In this document: piece after piece, positions 26,884 through 34,497 of the stretch
Numbering within the stretch: position 1 is the first letter of the stretch
Layout: each line of letters starts with the position of its first letter
Source: Hymenobacter rubripertinctus
GTDB taxonomy: Bacteria > Bacteroidota > Bacteroidia > Cytophagales > Hymenobacteraceae
DNA length: 64,000 nucleotides
Assembly (NCBI RefSeq): GCF_003583925.1
Contig: NZ_QYCN01000003.1
Span: forward strand, 62,001 to 126,000
Direction of reading: 5' to 3'
Notes under the pieces: model-generated
What the model was told of the DNA's origin: nothing
The model's input: the letters and a program-made list of their open reading frames with translations, nothing else
Database searches by the model: none
Position numbers and translations under genes: made by a program

Positions 26884-26924
26884 GGCACTTTTACCCGGTA
26901 TCGAAAAGGCGAAGGGCAGTAGCG

Positions 26925-27293
26925 TCAGGCGTTCTTAAGAATAAAATCCGACGGAATGCCCAGCCGCTCGTACAGGCGCTTGGCCAGATCGAGCGTCACG
27001 CGGCGCTTGCCACTCAGGATCTGGGAGAGGCGGCCGGCGGGTACTTCGAGCAGCTCGGCCAGTTCCTTCTGCTTGAGGCGCATCTGCTGGCGTTTGAGCT
27101 CGATCATCTCGGCCAGCGAGGTAGGCAGGTTCGGAATTGGCAGCAGCCCTAGCTTGCCTTCGTAGATGTCGAGGGCCGCAATCAGCTCCCGGAACTCGGT
27201 TTCCAGCGCCACGTTGCCCTCCACACCGGCCGCGGCCAGCGCATCGAGGCGGCGCAGGGCAGTACGGTAGTCGAGGGGCGTTTGGAGGAGCAT
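26925..27293 (-). CDS. HTH (XRE/HigA-like) transcriptional regulator
   Basis: 122 residues. The C-terminal half is a helix-turn-helix of the XRE family (MRLKQKELAELLEVPAGRLSQILSGKR, about 71-97), resembling HigA-type antitoxins. The N-terminal half (YRTALRRLDALAAAGVEGN...FRELIAALDIYEGK) matches the N-terminal region of HigA-like proteins that lack a toxin partner. No toxin-sized ORF is adjacent on either side, so a complete toxin-antitoxin pair is not supported. The upstream region is unusual: consensus promoter, then a hairpin at the transcript start. Confidence 0.82.
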   Translation of the reverse strand: MLLQTPLDYRTALRRLDALAAAGVEGNVALETEFRELIAALDIYEGKLGLLPIPNLPTSLAEMIELKRQQMRLKQKELAELLEVPAGRLSQILSGKRRVTLDLAKRLYERLGIPSDFILKNA

Positions 27294-27308
27294 AGTTCGT
27301 GTGAGCTG

Positions 27309-27333
27309 TTAGCCATTAGCTTTTAGCTGCTAG
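27309..27333. repeat. AGCTGTTAGC-family repeat upstream of the HTH gene
   Basis: Short interrupted copies (GCTGTTAGC, TTAGC, TTTAGCTGCTAGC) in the 5' leader of the HTH gene. Confidence 0.55.
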
Positions 27334-27346
27334 CGACGGGCAAGCA

Positions 27347-27376
27347 AAACGCCGGAGCCTAGTGGTTCCGGCGTTT
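27347..27376 (-). terminator. Terminator-like hairpin at the HTH gene leader
   Basis: AAACGCCGGAGCC pairs with GGTTCCGGCGTTT (one internal wobble) and is followed on the minus strand by TTTTGC. It can end pdxA transcripts, but it also lies exactly where the HTH promoter would initiate. Confidence 0.65.
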
Positions 27377-27382
27377 CTGCTG

Positions 27383-27413
27383 CAAAGGTAAAACTCAATT
27401 CCGAATCTGCAAA
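27383..27413 (-). promoter_or_regulatory. Full consensus promoter of the HTH gene
   Basis: TTTG at 27410-27413, a 19-bp spacer, then TACCTTTG at 27383-27390 on the minus strand. Both boxes and the spacing match the Bacteroidota housekeeping consensus. Confidence 0.75.
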
Positions 27414-27454
27414 CAAACTTTCATTATTGAAAAGAAAGTTTCGAAAATGTATGC

Positions 27455-27519
27455 AGAGGCGAGAAGTCAGAGCATTATTCAGAGCACAGCTCTGAATAAT
27501 GCTCTGACTTCTCGCCTCT
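27455..27519. repeat. Perfect 31-bp inverted repeat behind pdxA
   Basis: Arms 27455-27485 and 27489-27519 are exact reverse complements with a 3-nt loop. It begins 3 bp after the pdxA stop. No U-run follows, so it is more a palindromic element or mRNA 3' stabiliser than a classical terminator. Confidence 0.9.
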
Positions 27520-27522
27520 CAT

Positions 27523-28584
27523 TTACTCCCTTCTCCCCCGGTCGCGGGGGGCGGGGCCGGGGATGAGGGGCTTGATTTCGGCTTCGGCCTGGCGGTAACG
27601 CACCAGCTCGCAGGCCAGGTAAAGGGCTTCGCGGAAGGAGGTTTCGTCGGCTTTAAACTGGCCGGCAATGCCGTAGGCAGTGCCGTGGTCGGGGGAGGTG
27701 CGCACAACGGGCAGGCCAGCCGTGTAGTTGACGCCGCGCTCGAAGGCCAGGGTTTTGAACGGAATCAATCCCTGATCGTGGTAGAGCGAGAGCGTAGCGT
27801 CGAACTGCTGGTACTGGCCGGTGCCGAAGTAGCCGTCGGCGGGGTAGGGGCCATAGGTGAGGTGGCCGCTCTGCTGCAACTGCTGGAGCACGGGCGACAC
27901 CACGGCGGCTTCCTCGGTGCCGAGCAGACCGTTTTCGCCAGCGTGGGGGTTAAGGCCCAGCACGGCAATCTTAGGCTTCTCAATGCCGAAATCGTTCTTG
28001 AGTGACGCCAGCAGAATGCGCAACTTGGCCAGCAGCAGCTCCTTGGTGAGGCGGGCGGGCACATCCTTGAGCGGAATGTGGCCCGTGACGGTGGCCACCC
28101 GCAACTCGTCGGCCACGAGCAGCATCAGGCTTTCCTTGGCCCCGAAGAAGCTGGTCAGGAATTCGGTGTGGCCGGGGAAGCGGAAGTCGTCGGCCTGGGT
28201 GTTTTCCTTGCTGATGGGGGCCGTCACGAGGCCGTCGAGCAGGCCGGCCTTGAGGTCGCGGGCGGCAGCGAGCAGGCTCTGGCGGGCCGCCGCGCCGCTG
28301 GCCGCGCTGGGCTGGCCGGGCGTGAGCTGCACGTCGTCGTCGCCTTCCCAGCAGCTCACGGCGTTGTGCTTGCCGGGGGCAATATCGGCCGCCTCGCGCA
28401 CCTGCCGGAACCGCAACGGCTCCAGGTCGGGGTCGGCGGGGAAATCGTCGAAGAGCACGGCGGCCGTGCCGTACACCACGGGCGTGCAGAACTTGAGCAG
28501 GCGTGGATCAAGGAAGGTTTTATAGATGACCTCGGGGCCGATACCGGCCAGGTCACCGACGGAAATGCCAATACGTGGGAGCAT
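27523..28584 (-). CDS. pdxA: 4-hydroxythreonine-4-phosphate dehydrogenase
   Basis: NAD-dependent step of deoxyxylulose-5-phosphate-dependent vitamin B6 synthesis. 353 residues. Seen: RIGISVGDLAGIGPEV at the N-terminus, DGLVTAPISKENTQADDFRFPGHTEFL, the GHIPLKDVPARLT region with a metal-ligand His, LGLNPHAGENG and LYHDQGLIPFKTLAFERGVNYTAGLPVVRTSPDHGTAYGIAG (described by segments). The start ATG is at 28584. It is transcribed away from ksgA, and the region upstream holds a GC-rich palindrome. Confidence 0.95.
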   Translation of the reverse strand: MLPRIGISVGDLAGIGPEVIYKTFLDPRLLKFCTPVVYGTAAVLFDDFPADPDLEPLRFRQVREAADIAPGKHNAVSCWEGDDDVQLTPGQPSAASGAAARQSLLAAARDLKAGLLDGLVTAPISKENTQADDFRFPGHTEFLTSFFGAKESLMLLVADELRVATVTGHIPLKDVPARLTKELLLAKLRILLASLKNDFGIEKPKIAVLGLNPHAGENGLLGTEEAAVVSPVLQQLQQSGHLTYGPYPADGYFGTGQYQQFDATLSLYHDQGLIPFKTLAFERGVNYTAGLPVVRTSPDHGTAYGIAGQFKADETSFREALYLACELVRYRQAEAEIKPLIPGPAPRDRGRRE

Positions 28585-28637
28585 TCTTTTGTTAGTGCTT
28601 AGTGCTTAGGCTGTTTGAGCGTTTCGGTGCTGCGTCG

Positions 28638-28758
28638 CACCCCACCCCCCGGCCCCCGGCCCCCTCCCCTCCGGGAGAGGGGGAGCCTGACGCGAGTTCA
28701 AAACAAATCGTTGAACGCACCCCCTCTCCCGGAGGGGAGGGGGCCGGGGGGTGGGGTG
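28638..28758. repeat. GC-rich palindromic element between pepA and pdxA
   Basis: Left arm built from CACCCCACCCCCCGGCCCC and CTCCCCTCCGGGAGAGGGGG; the right arm is its reverse complement, around a ~36-bp loop. It fills the pepA-pdxA gap and may act as pepA terminator. Confidence 0.75.
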
Positions 28759-28770
28759 AATGCAAGAACC

Positions 28771-30222
28771 TTACGCCCGGTTCTTCAGAAACTCATACGT
28801 CATGCGCACGGCCGTGCCGGTGCCGCCTTTGCCGCGGTAGGAGTCGGGGGCAGTGAGGAAGGCGGGGCCGGCAATATCGAAGTGCACCCAGGGGTAGCCT
28901 TCAGCGTAGCGCTCCAGGAACTTACCGGCCGAAATGGCGCCGGCTTCGGCCTTGCCCAGGTTGGTCATGTCGGCAATGGGGCTCTTGATGTGGTCGGCGT
29001 ACTCGTCCCAGAGCGGAAACTCGACCAGCCGCTCGTGGGTGGTGTGGCCGGCCTTCTTCAGGTCGGCCATGACCTGCTCGTCGGCGGTGCCCATGTACAC
29101 GATGCCCTCGATGCCGATGGCGCGGGCCGCCGAGCCGGTGAGCGTGGCGTAGTCCATGACCAGCTCGGGGTCGTACTTTTTGGCGAAGGCCAGCGCATCG
29201 GCCAGAATCAGGCGGCCTTCGGCGTCGGTGTTGAGCACTTCCACGGTCAGGCCGCTGTACATCGTAATCACGTCGCCGGGAGCCAGGGCGGGGCCGCCGG
29301 GGCGGTTGTCGGTGGCCGGCACCAGCCCGATAACGTGCAGGGGCACCTTGTTTTTGGCCAGGGCCGTGAGCACGCCCACTACCACGGCCGAGCCGCCCAT
29401 ATCGCACTTCATCAGGTCCATGCTGTTGGGCGTGGGCTTGAGGCTGAGCCCGCCGGTATCGAACACCACCCCCTTACCTACCAGCACGATGGGCTTGGCG
29501 TTGGTAGCGCCTTCGGGCTTGTACTCCATAATGGTGAAGGTGGGCGGCTCGGGGCTGCCCTGGTTGACGGCCAGCAAGCCACCCATGCGCAGGGCCTCAA
29601 TGCGTACCAGATCCAGGATTTCCACGTCGAAGCCGGCTGCGTCGCCGGCCTGCTCGAACTGCTGGGCCAGCTGGGTGGCATTCAGGTGGCTGTAGGGCAT
29701 ATTCACCAGGTCGCGGGCCAGGTACACGCCCTGGAGGATGCCGTCGAGCTCGGCCACTTTCTCGGCCGACAACTCGGGGCCGACCAGCGTGAGGCGTTCG
29801 AGCACCGGCGATTTCTTCGATTTCTCGTCGGTTTTGTAGCCCTCGAACTGGTAGGCCGTCAGGGCCAGGCCCTCGGCCAAAGCCAGCGAACCGCCGGCCG
29901 GGGTGAGGTTGCAAATGAATAGTTCCTCTACTTTATCGGCCTTGAGGCGGGCGTGGAGCTGGTGGCCGGCCTTGCGCAAGGCCTCGCAGCCCAGAGCCGC
30001 CGTTTTCTTGTCCTCGGCCACCACGTAGTAGTGGTGGTGGGAGTACTGGTTCACGGCCACGAACTTCTCGTCGGCGGCCAGCTGGGCAGCCACGTACTGG
30101 CGGGCGGCCTCGGGCAAATCGGCGGCGGCCGTTACGGGCAGCTCCCGGGTGCCGCTGGGCAGAATGAAAACGGTGCTGGCCGTGGCGGGAAAATCGGCGG
30201 CGTAGGCGAGGGATAGGGGCAT
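28771..30222 (-). CDS. pepA: Leucyl aminopeptidase (M17 family)
   Basis: Cytosolic di-metal aminopeptidase of 483 residues. The M17 signature NTDAEGRLILADAL is present, as are GKGVVFDTGGLSLKP (metal and catalytic Lys region) and KCDMGGSAVVVG. The N-terminal domain (1-~170) is divergent, as usual. Typical roles are peptide turnover; some PepA proteins also bind DNA, which cannot be judged here. ATG at 30222. The region upstream is a long repeat-rich gap shared with the divergent ksgA gene. Confidence 0.95.
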   Translation of the reverse strand: MPLSLAYAADFPATASTVFILPSGTRELPVTAAADLPEAARQYVAAQLAADEKFVAVNQYSHHHYYVVAEDKKTAALGCEALRKAGHQLHARLKADKVEELFICNLTPAGGSLALAEGLALTAYQFEGYKTDEKSKKSPVLERLTLVGPELSAEKVAELDGILQGVYLARDLVNMPYSHLNATQLAQQFEQAGDAAGFDVEILDLVRIEALRMGGLLAVNQGSPEPPTFTIMEYKPEGATNAKPIVLVGKGVVFDTGGLSLKPTPNSMDLMKCDMGGSAVVVGVLTALAKNKVPLHVIGLVPATDNRPGGPALAPGDVITMYSGLTVEVLNTDAEGRLILADALAFAKKYDPELVMDYATLTGSAARAIGIEGIVYMGTADEQVMADLKKAGHTTHERLVEFPLWDEYADHIKSPIADMTNLGKAEAGAISAGKFLERYAEGYPWVHFDIAGPAFLTAPDSYRGKGGTGTAVRMTYEFLKNRA

Positions 30223-30233
30223 GGGAAGATGTT

Positions 30234-30283
30234 GAGCTGTTAGCTTTTAGCTGTTAGCTTTTAGCTGTTGGCTATTAGCTTTT
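30234..30283. repeat. AGCTGTTAGCTTTT direct repeats
   Basis: Three to four copies of AGCTGTTAGCTTTT-like units in a row (two exact, then GCTGTTGGCTATTAGCTTTT), 11 bp upstream of pepA. Confidence 0.8.
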
Positions 30284-30399
30284 GGTTTGATTAATAAGAG
30301 TTTGCTCTGGAAGTCAGGGACGTTTGCTGACGTGCAGGGGCGGCAAAGCCAGGCGGAACAGGAATTGAGCGGGCCCGGCAGAAACGGCCGGCATCGGCG

Positions 30400-30407
30400 T
30401 ATCTTTG
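30400..30407 (+). promoter_or_regulatory. -7 element upstream of ksgA
   Basis: TATCTTTG, perfect TAnnTTTG, 223 bp before the ksgA ATG with a palindrome in between. Confidence 0.45.
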
Positions 30408-30474
30408 ACCGTGAAGGTAGGAAGTTTGGAAGTTTAGGAGTTGAGAAGTTAGAAAGTGATGGTCGTGGAGGGAA

Positions 30475-30568
30475 CGTCATGCAGAGCGCCGCGAAGTATC
30501 TCGCGGTCGGTCGTTACGTTCCCGGCCAGCAGCTGTACGCGAGATGCTTCGCAGCGCTCTGCATGACG
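30475..30568. repeat. Palindromic repeat, GTCAT family
   Basis: CGTCATGCAGAGCGC...GCGAAG-ATCTCGCG is mirrored by CGCGAGATGCTTCGC...GCGCTCTGCATGACG. The best-conserved member of the family in this window. Confidence 0.82.
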
Positions 30569-30630
30569 CTCATCTTCGCCCTTACAGCCTAACTTTCTAA
30601 CTTCTCAACTTAGAAACTTCTCAACTGAAA

Positions 30631-31419
30631 ATGGATTCCGTTAAAGCCAAAAAGCACCTCGGTCAGCACTTTCTCAACGACCCCAACATTGCCCGCAACA
30701 TCGTGGAGGCCCTGCGCCTACCCGATGAGGTAAAGCACGTGCTCGAAATCGGGCCGGGCATGGGTGTGCTGACCCAAACGCTGCTGCTGCACCCGGAGTA
30801 CGAAACGGCCGTAGTGGAAATCGACCGCGACTCGGTAACCTACCTGCAGAAGCACTACCCGGCCCTCGAAGACCGGATTTACTCCCAGGACTTCCTGAAA
30901 ATGGACCTGACGGCGCTCTACGGCGAGCAACCGCTAAGCATCATCGGCAACTTCCCTTACAACATCAGCACCCAGATTTACTTCCAGATTCTGGCCCACC
31001 GCCAGCAGGTACGCGAAAGCGTGGGCATGCTGCAAAAGGAAGTAGCCGACCGCCTGGCCACCGGCCCCGGCTCAAAAACCTACGGCATTCTGAGCGTGCT
31101 GCTCCAGGCCTTTTACACCATCGAATACCTGTTCACGGTGCCCCCGCACGTGTTCAGCCCGCCGCCCAAGGTGCAGTCGGCCGTCATCCGCCTCACCCGC
31201 AACGATACCAAGCAGTTGGCCTGCGACGAAAAACTGTTCTTCCGCGTCGTGAAACAAGCTTTCCAGACCCGCCGCAAAACCCTGCGCAACGCCCTCAAGC
31301 CCTTCGGCATGCCCCCCGAAACCACCACGGATGCCATCTTCGACCTCCGCGCCGAGCAGCTCAGCGTGGCCGATTTCGTGGGCCTGACGAACCGGGTGGC
31401 CGAGAACAAGAGCGAGTAG
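30631..31419 (+). CDS. rsmA: 16S rRNA dimethyladenosine transferase
   Basis: RsmA/KsgA dimethylates two adjacent adenines near the 3' end of 16S rRNA as a late 30S assembly check. 262 residues. Seen: KKHLGQHFLNDPNIARNIV, SAM site LEIGPGMGVLT, catalytic IIGNFPYNIST (NxPY motif) and the C-terminal QAFQTRRKTLRNALK. Loss of this gene gives kasugamycin resistance in other bacteria. Read divergently from pepA. Confidence 0.96.
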   Translation: MDSVKAKKHLGQHFLNDPNIARNIVEALRLPDEVKHVLEIGPGMGVLTQTLLLHPEYETAVVEIDRDSVTYLQKHYPALEDRIYSQDFLKMDLTALYGEQPLSIIGNFPYNISTQIYFQILAHRQQVRESVGMLQKEVADRLATGPGSKTYGILSVLLQAFYTIEYLFTVPPHVFSPPPKVQSAVIRLTRNDTKQLACDEKLFFRVVKQAFQTRRKTLRNALKPFGMPPETTTDAIFDLRAEQLSVADFVGLTNRVAENKSE

Positions 31420-31553
31420 ACTGTCAGCACGCCGTAGGGGCGGGGCTTGTCCCCGCCCGCCGTATGCATCGTTATACGATTACCGTTGAAACAGCGTGCT
31501 GCATAACGTGGCCTGCTCATGGCCCCATTAACTCTCAACTCTCAACCACTAAA

Positions 31554-32495
31554 ATGTCCCTCTGCCTCGTCATCGACGACATGCACCCCAGCCTGCCCGC
31601 CTACCTGGAGCCGCTGGGCGTTACGCTGCACTACCGGCCCGGTTTAACGGCCGCCGAGGTGCCCGCCGCCCTGGCTGCCCACCCCTACGAGGGGCTGGTG
31701 GTGCGCTCCAAGCTGCGCGTGACGCGGGAGTTGCTGGCCCACGGCCCGCACCTGCGCTACGTGTGCCGGGCGGGGGCCGGGGTCGATAATGTTGATGAAA
31801 CGGCCCTGTCCGAGGCGGGCGTAACGCTGCTCAACGCCCCCGAGGGCAACCGCGACGCGGTGGGCGAGTACGCCGTGGGCCTGCTGCTGGCCTTGTTGCG
31901 GCACCTGCCGCGGGCCGATGCCGAGGTGCGGGCCGGGCAGTGGCACCGCGAGGCCAACCGGGGCGAGGAAATCGGCGGAAAAACCATCGGGCTGCTGGGC
32001 TACGGGCACATGGGCCGGGCGTTTGCCCGCCGCCTCAGCGCCTTCGGCTGCACCGTGCTGGCCCACGACGCCGACCCCGCCTGCCCGCCCGACGACTACG
32101 CCACGCTGGTGCCTCTGGCTGAACTCCAGGCCCGGGCCGAGGTGCTGAGTTTGCACATTCCCTACTCGGCGGCCAACCACCAGTTCGTGAACGAAGACTT
32201 CCTGGCCGGTTTTGCCAACGCCATCTGGCTGCTGAACACGGCCCGCGGCGAAGTGCTCGACCACGCCGCGCTGGTGAGCCGCCTGCGCACCGGCCAGGTG
32301 CGTGGCGCGGCCCTCGACGTGCTCGAAAACGAGAAGCTTCTGACCCTCAACCCCGACCAGCAAACCCGTTTCGACTACCTGCGCGCGGCCCCCAACGTGG
32401 TGCTCGCGCCCCATATTGGTGGCTGGACAGTTCAGAGCTACGAGCGCATCAACGCGGTGCTGGCCCGCAAGCTGGGCGGGTTTCTGGGGCAGTAA
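31554..32495 (+). CDS. D-2-hydroxyacid dehydrogenase (NAD-binding)
   Basis: 313-residue dehydrogenase of the phosphoglycerate dehydrogenase-like family. Rossmann motif GLLGYGHMGRAFARRL; catalytic Arg in NTARGEVL and downstream His in VLAPHIGGWT. No ACT or ASB domain, so it is the short form; substrate could be 3-phosphoglycerate or another 2-oxoacid. The ATG at 31554 (MSLCLVIDDMHPS) is chosen over an in-frame start 90 bp upstream that lacks family similarity. A short GC-rich inverted repeat (GGGGCGGGGCTTGTCCCCGCC) lies near 31436. Confidence 0.88.
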   Translation: MSLCLVIDDMHPSLPAYLEPLGVTLHYRPGLTAAEVPAALAAHPYEGLVVRSKLRVTRELLAHGPHLRYVCRAGAGVDNVDETALSEAGVTLLNAPEGNRDAVGEYAVGLLLALLRHLPRADAEVRAGQWHREANRGEEIGGKTIGLLGYGHMGRAFARRLSAFGCTVLAHDADPACPPDDYATLVPLAELQARAEVLSLHIPYSAANHQFVNEDFLAGFANAIWLLNTARGEVLDHAALVSRLRTGQVRGAALDVLENEKLLTLNPDQQTRFDYLRAAPNVVLAPHIGGWTVQSYERINAVLARKLGGFLGQ

Positions 32496-32505
32496 AGCAG
32501 TAAAT

Positions 32506-32594
32506 TGTCCTTCCGACGAAGGAAGAATCCGGGTAAATAGTTGAAAGATGTTATTCGACGATTTACCCCAGATTCCTGCTTCGTCGGAAGGACA
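32506..32594. repeat. Palindromic repeat, GTCAT/GTCCT family
   Basis: 16-bp perfect outer arms TGTCCTTCCGACGAAG/CTTCGTCGGAAGGACA and inner GATTC and GGTAAAT pairs. It shares CCGACGAAGGA with the element at 34465. Confidence 0.8.
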
Positions 32595-32649
32595 GTTCCG
32601 CCGTCCGGCCATTCCGCATGCAACCGACCCGTTTTCCCGCCGCGTTTCG

Positions 32650-32657
32650 TATATTTG
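32650..32657 (+). promoter_or_regulatory. -7 element of greA
   Basis: TATATTTG, perfect TAnnTTTG. A start site ~7 bp downstream would lie only ~9 bp before the leader terminator. Confidence 0.65.
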
Positions 32658-32672
32658 CCTAAACCTACGAGG

Positions 32673-32712
32673 GGAGAACGGCCAGCGACGCTGGCCGTTC
32701 TCCTTGTTTTTT
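32673..32712 (+). terminator. Intrinsic terminator inside the greA leader
   Basis: 13-bp perfect GC-rich stem GGAGAACGGCCAG/CTGGCCGTTCTCC with loop CGACG and a TTGTTTTTT tail, i.e. a textbook intrinsic terminator. It sits between the greA promoter element and the greA ATG, 19 bp before the start codon. Confidence 0.88.
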
Positions 32713-32731
32713 GAGCTTACATCACCTTCCC

Positions 32732-33205
32732 ATGTCTACCATCAACTACTATACTCCCGAAGGCCTTCAGAAGCTGAAAGATGAGCTTCAGGACCTCAAA
32801 ATCCGGGGCCGGGCCAAGGCCGCCGAGGACCTGCGCGAAGCCCGGGACAAGGGCGACCTGAGCGAAAACGCGGAGTACGACGCCGCCAAGGACGCCCAGG
32901 GCCTGCTGGAGTTGAAAATCTCGAAGCTGGAGGAAGTGATGGGCAACGCCCGCCTGCTCGACGAATCGAACCTGGACCTGACCAAGGTGCTCATCATGAG
33001 CAAGGTGAAACTCAAGAACCTGAAGAATAACATGGTGCTCGACTACACCCTCGTCGCCGAGGAGGAAGCCAACCTGGCCGCCGGCAAAATCTCCGTCAAG
33101 TCGCCCATCGGCAAAGGCCTGCTGGGCAAATCGGCCGGCGACACGGCCGAAATCACGGTGCCCGCCGGCAAGCTCCAGTTCCAGATCCTGGAAATCAGCC
33201 GCTAG
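32732..33205 (+). CDS. greA: Transcription elongation factor GreA
   Basis: Rescues backtracked RNA polymerase by stimulating transcript cleavage. 157 residues: N-terminal coiled coil with the acidic tip residues in ARDKGDLSENAEYDAAKDAQ, then the C-terminal globular domain (SVKSPIGKGLLGKSAGDTAEI). ATG at 32732. The short distance to the upstream terminator means any transcript reaching greA from the visible promoter must pass it. A second strong terminator follows the gene. Confidence 0.96.
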   Translation: MSTINYYTPEGLQKLKDELQDLKIRGRAKAAEDLREARDKGDLSENAEYDAAKDAQGLLELKISKLEEVMGNARLLDESNLDLTKVLIMSKVKLKNLKNNMVLDYTLVAEEEANLAAGKISVKSPIGKGLLGKSAGDTAEITVPAGKLQFQILEISR

Positions 33206-33220
33206 CTTCTTGTTAGAAGT

Positions 33221-33266
33221 AAAAAAGAAGAGGTGAGACCCAAATGGGCCTCACCTCTTCTTTTTT
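33221..33266. terminator. Terminator of greA
   Basis: Perfect 17-nt arms AAAAAAGAAGAGGTGAG/CTCACCTCTTCTTTTTT, ending in a T-run; usable in both directions. Confidence 0.92.
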
Positions 33267-33354
33267 GCGCGAAGTTCGTAGACTTGCTACTCAGCATAAT
33301 CTCACCATTGTGCTGAGTCCCGTCCCGTTTCTCACTTCTCACTTCCAATAAAGT

Positions 33355-34263
33355 ATGCCTTCCATTTTCTCCCGCATTGTTTCGGGTGAGCTGCCCGCTC
33401 ACAAGGTTGCCGAAGACGAGCACCACTTGGCCTTCCTCGATATTACGCCGCTTGTGGAAGGGCACACGCTCGTGATTCCGAAGCGCGAAGTCGATTATAT
33501 CTTTGATTTGCCTCCGAGTGAGCTGGCGGCCTTGCACCTGTTTGCCCAGCGCGTGGCCCGAGGCGTGAAGGCGGCCGTGCCCTGTAAGCGCGTGGGCGTG
33601 GCCGTAATCGGGCTCGAAGTGCCCCACGCCCACATCCACCTGATTCCGATGAACAAGGTGGCCGATATGAACTTCGCCAACCCCAAGATTAAGGTGGATG
33701 AGCGGCGGATGAACGAGTTGGCCGCCGCCATCGGGGCGCAGGTGCCTACCGTGGTACCCGGCACGCCCGAACTGCCCGACGACCCCCGCGACACGAAAGG
33801 CGGCCGCGAAACCGTGGAAGCCTCCGAGCCCGAAGCGCAGGCCCCGCAGGGTGCTGATAATGCCGCCGCCGATAACCCGGCCCTGGCCCCCATCCGGGAG
33901 ATGACCAAGGGCCTGATGTTCATCAGCGAGTCGGATGCGGCGCTGGAGCCGGTGAGCTTCGCGGCCCCGGCCGGCGGCCTCACCGACGACGCCCTCGGCC
34001 AGCTGGCGGGGGTGCCGGCCGGTACGCCCGTGGAAAAGCAGGAGCTGACCTACTTCCTGCGCAACCACACCGCCGACCAGGGCGTGCTGGGCGACCCGGC
34101 GCTGGCCAACCGCTACAAAGGGCTGCAAATGTACCTCAAGCAGGAGCTGAGCGGCACCCAGGTCTACCGCTTCGGCAGCGGCCCCCAAATTCCGGTGCTG
34201 GTGCTGGGCGAGGGCGAAGGCGGCCGGCTGCTGGGCTTCAAAACGGTACTCACCGAAACCTAA
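33355..34263 (+). CDS. HIT-domain protein fused to a NuiA-like nuclease inhibitor domain
   Basis: 302 residues, about twice a normal HIT protein. Residues 1-~130: HIT (histidine triad) nucleotide-binding domain with H91-H93-H95 (PHAHIHLIP). Residues ~131-178: acidic Pro/Glu/Ala linker. Residues ~180-302: a domain that reads like nuclease A inhibitor NuiA (PF07924), with GLMFISES (E192), a QVYR.G strand, VLVLGEG.GG.LLGF.T, and the exact C-terminus ...TET, T302 being the last residue as in cyanobacterial NuiA. No signal peptide, so cytosolic. A NucA-family exported nuclease is encoded 1.5 kb downstream on the other strand. The fusion is unusual; the HIT part alone would be called a HINT-type hydrolase. 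Confidence 0.85.
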   Translation: MPSIFSRIVSGELPAHKVAEDEHHLAFLDITPLVEGHTLVIPKREVDYIFDLPPSELAALHLFAQRVARGVKAAVPCKRVGVAVIGLEVPHAHIHLIPMNKVADMNFANPKIKVDERRMNELAAAIGAQVPTVVPGTPELPDDPRDTKGGRETVEASEPEAQAPQGADNAAADNPALAPIREMTKGLMFISESDAALEPVSFAAPAGGLTDDALGQLAGVPAGTPVEKQELTYFLRNHTADQGVLGDPALANRYKGLQMYLKQELSGTQVYRFGSGPQIPVLVLGEGEGGRLLGFKTVLTET

Positions 34264-34288
34264 GCCGCAGTCCGTTGCCCGCTGAATC

Positions 34289-34318
34289 AGCCCGCTCCGG
34301 TTTCGGAGCGGGCTTTTT
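34289..34318 (+). terminator. Terminator of the HIT-NuiA gene
   Basis: AGCCCGCTCC/GGAGCGGGCT stem with six-nt loop followed by TTTTT, 25 bp after the stop. Confidence 0.9.
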
Positions 34319-34338
34319 GCTGAATTTGCACCTTCCTC

Positions 34339-34497
34339 ATGGAACGTCCCTGCCTTTACCTCGATATCGACGACGTGCTGCTCACCAACCGCTACCCAGC
34401 GCCGCCCTCTGGAAACGGATCGGCTGCGGCTCCTGCTGGAGCGGTTGAGCTCCTGAAAAAGGCGTGTCATTCCGACGAAGGAAAAATTGGGAAATAA
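34339..34497 (+). pseudogene. Remnant of a HAD-like protein gene
   Basis: An ATG with LYLDIDDVLLTN looks like the first motif (DxDxV) of a HAD-fold phosphatase, but the frame soon turns into low-complexity and ends after 52 codons. Reading one frame over after codon 22 gives PLETDRLRLLLERLS, a plausible continuation, so a frameshift is likely. The rest is lost where the GTCAT-family palindrome at 34465 begins. Confidence 0.45.

Larger units (their letters stand above)
30223..30630. other. 408-bp divergent gap, pepA/ksgA, made mostly of repeats
   Basis: No gene. From left: AGCTGTTAGC direct repeats (30234-30283), ksgA promoter (30400), a 19-bp inverted repeat AGTTGAGAAGTTAGAAAGT (30439-30457 against 30592-30610), and nested inside it a GTCAT-family palindrome (30475-30568). 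Confidence 0.75.

Noticed and set aside
26925..27293. HigA-like antitoxin of a toxin-antitoxin pair
   Set aside because: No HigB-sized ORF up- or downstream: the flanks are the yceD promoter region and a repeat-filled gap.
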